6,037 bases of DNA from QHCE01 sp038260095. GTDB lineage: Bacteria > Actinomycetota > Actinomycetes > Mycobacteriales > QHCE01. The position numbers were made by a program, and so were the translations under genes. The notes beneath the pieces were generated by a model. That model was not told the origin of the DNA. It ran no database searches and was given only the letters and a program-made list of their open reading frames with translations. The DNA is taken from NCBI GenBank assembly GCA_038260095.1, contig JBBSOC010000092.1, forward strand, positions 1-6,037, read 5' to 3'. Numbering within the stretch: the first letter of the stretch is position 1; each line of letters starts with the position of its first letter. Positions 5,450 through 6,037 of this stretch are shown here, one piece after another.

Positions 5450-5605
5450 CGTAGCAGTTAGGTAGCCGGCGTGAAGTTGAGGCTCGGCCTAATGGGTTAA
5501 ACCTGGAGAAGTGGCATGCTAAGCCACAATCAGCAAGTTAAGCTACTGGCGAAAATGGTGCGAGGTAAGTGGTAACAATGCGCCGCTAGATCTACGCACT
5601 GTCAC
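5450..5605. other. Intergenic stretch with one small hairpin
   Basis: Nothing coding can be supported between the broken vapC and the next ORF. GTGGC (5511-5515) and GCCAC (5523-5527) make a 5-bp stem with a 7-nt loop, without a T-run. The base composition is more AT-rich than the left half of the window. Confidence 0.4.
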
Positions 5606-5956
5606 ATGCTACTAGCTGAATCGGGTGATGGAGAAGTGGTGAAAACTTATGGAGGCTATACTTCCGAGAGTCTGCGAGAATTGCTTCTTAAGGTATTATT
5701 GAGACCGAAAGGCCCAGCGGGAGAGAAAGGCTTACCGGCACCCGAAGACACCGACTACGCTGCCAGGGTCCAGGAAATCGCAACGAAACTCGGCGTCGGA
5801 ACGGACAATATCAAAGCAGTGTTGGAAGAAATACATTCTGCACCGGATATGGCATCGGCAGCGGCAACTCATCTGATCCCAAGAAAAACCGAGCCTCTAG
5901 TGGTTCCGCGCGGAAGTGTCTTGAATGTGGGTCAGGCGGTGTGCTTGGCGTCGTAG
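5606..5956 (+). CDS. Unrecognised small protein, 3' end replaced by IS sequence
   Basis: I do not recognise this product. The frame gives 116 residues. About the first 97 (to 5897) come from host DNA and the rest (VVPRGSVLNV...) is translated IS630-like end sequence, so the native C-terminus is lost or displaced. The middle has GPAGEKGLP, three Gly-X-Y triplets. It is followed by a helix-rich stretch (DYAARVQEIATKLG and NIKAVLEEIHSAPDMA) that could be a helix-turn-helix-like or packing domain. No signal peptide or membrane segment is clear. ATG 5606 has no Shine-Dalgarno; a GTG at 5639 preceded by GGAG at 5630-5633 (5-nt spacing) is a reasonable alternative. Codons such as aaa, tta, ata and act are frequent compared with the window's other genes, which suggests foreign origin. 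It may not be a real gene. Confidence 0.4.
   Translation: MLLAESGDGEVVKTYGGYTSESLRELLLKVLLRPKGPAGEKGLPAPEDTDYAARVQEIATKLGVGTDNIKAVLEEIHSAPDMASAAATHLIPRKTEPLVVPRGSVLNVGQAVCLAS
5904..5915. repeat. 12-bp perfect palindrome at the IS end
   Basis: TTCCGCGCGGAA is self-complementary and lies a few bases inside the proposed IS630-like end. It may be part of the transposase-binding terminal repeat or a terminator-like fold for the transposase gene. Confidence 0.4.
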
Positions 5957-6037
5957 ACCCACTTGAACGGCGTGGCGGTGGCGCTGTGGTGGTTGATGAA
6001 GTTCATCATCTTTGCTACCAGGTCCTCGCGTGAGTCG
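5932..6037 (-). CDS. C-terminal fragment of an IS630-like transposase
   Basis: The minus strand is open from the window edge to TGA at 5932-5934 and gives 34 residues. The pattern is MMNFINHHSATATPFKW followed by VYDAKHTA. A helix ending in F-I-x-x-x followed by PFKW-x-Y-D/G-x-K is, from knowledge of the family, the usual C-terminus of IS630 (Tc1/mariner-like) DDE transposases. The catalytic triad lies outside the window. The normal-looking ending indicates that only the window edge truncates it. Confidence 0.7.
   Translation of the reverse strand, partial: DSREDLVAKMMNFINHHSATATPFKWVYDAKHTA

Larger units (their letters stand above)
5900..6037 (-). mobile_element. End of an IS630-like insertion sequence (partial)
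   Basis: A transposase C-terminus read on the minus strand stops at 5932, leaving about 32 bp to the likely element end. CTAG at 5897-5900 would supply the TA dinucleotide that IS630/Tc1-type elements duplicate on insertion. The boundary is inferred; the other end lies beyond the window. Confidence 0.5.

Noticed and set aside
136..5903. TCTAGTGG at both IS junctions (136-143 and 5896-5903)
   Set aside because: It is eight bases only, and the two elements belong to different families; chance is the simplest explanation.
1..6037. CRISPR arrays, tRNA or rRNA genes
   Set aside because: No regularly spaced direct repeats and no tRNA- or rRNA-like conserved segments were seen on either strand.

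Overview
The window is high-GC actinobacterial DNA. It is most likely from a mycobacterium or a close relative (Nocardia, Rhodococcus). I infer this from the protein families, the GTG starts, and a VapBC pair whose promoter is laid out for leaderless translation. Species cannot be fixed from the sequence. It reads as an accessory, much-rearranged stretch: an insertion sequence lies at each edge, and each has cut into a neighbouring gene.

Left part (1-2090). The last codons of an IS982-like transposase run to 118. They abut an RdmC-type alpha/beta hydrolase that has lost about 30 N-terminal residues. After a 184-bp gap comes a SRAP (YedK/HMCES-like) gene with all four active-site residues. It converges with a MOSC (YiiM-like) gene on the minus strand. 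The 210 bp between them hold small hairpins and a 107-bp repeat, copy A.

Middle part (2091-5155). The MOSC gene and a VapBC toxin-antitoxin pair diverge. Between them are a strong palindromic operator overlapping a TATATT -10 element placed for a leaderless vapB mRNA. Facing vapC is a large minus-strand ATPase. It has a P-loop, a winged-helix-like section and a C-terminal D...ExK motif, as in DUF234/PD-(D/E)XK proteins. An ideal Shine-Dalgarno places its start two codons inside the longest frame.

Right part (5156-6037). A second, broken vapC-like gene lies in direct repeat with the first, so the ATPase is bracketed by vapC sequence. Its middle is replaced by copy B of the repeat, and a second lesion removes about 62 bp including a catalytic Asp. 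Beyond it are 156 bp with no gene, then an unrecognised AT-richer ORF interrupted by the end of an IS630-like element.

The most interesting item is the copy A/copy B pair. These are two inverted, roughly 80% similar, 107-108-bp non-coding sequences with imperfect 10-bp terminal inverted repeats (consensus near GGTGCRCGAT) and a conserved internal hairpin. They look like an undescribed MITE or a small structured RNA element. No evident pathway joins the genes here. The common themes are mobility, toxin-antitoxin function and DNA-directed activities.
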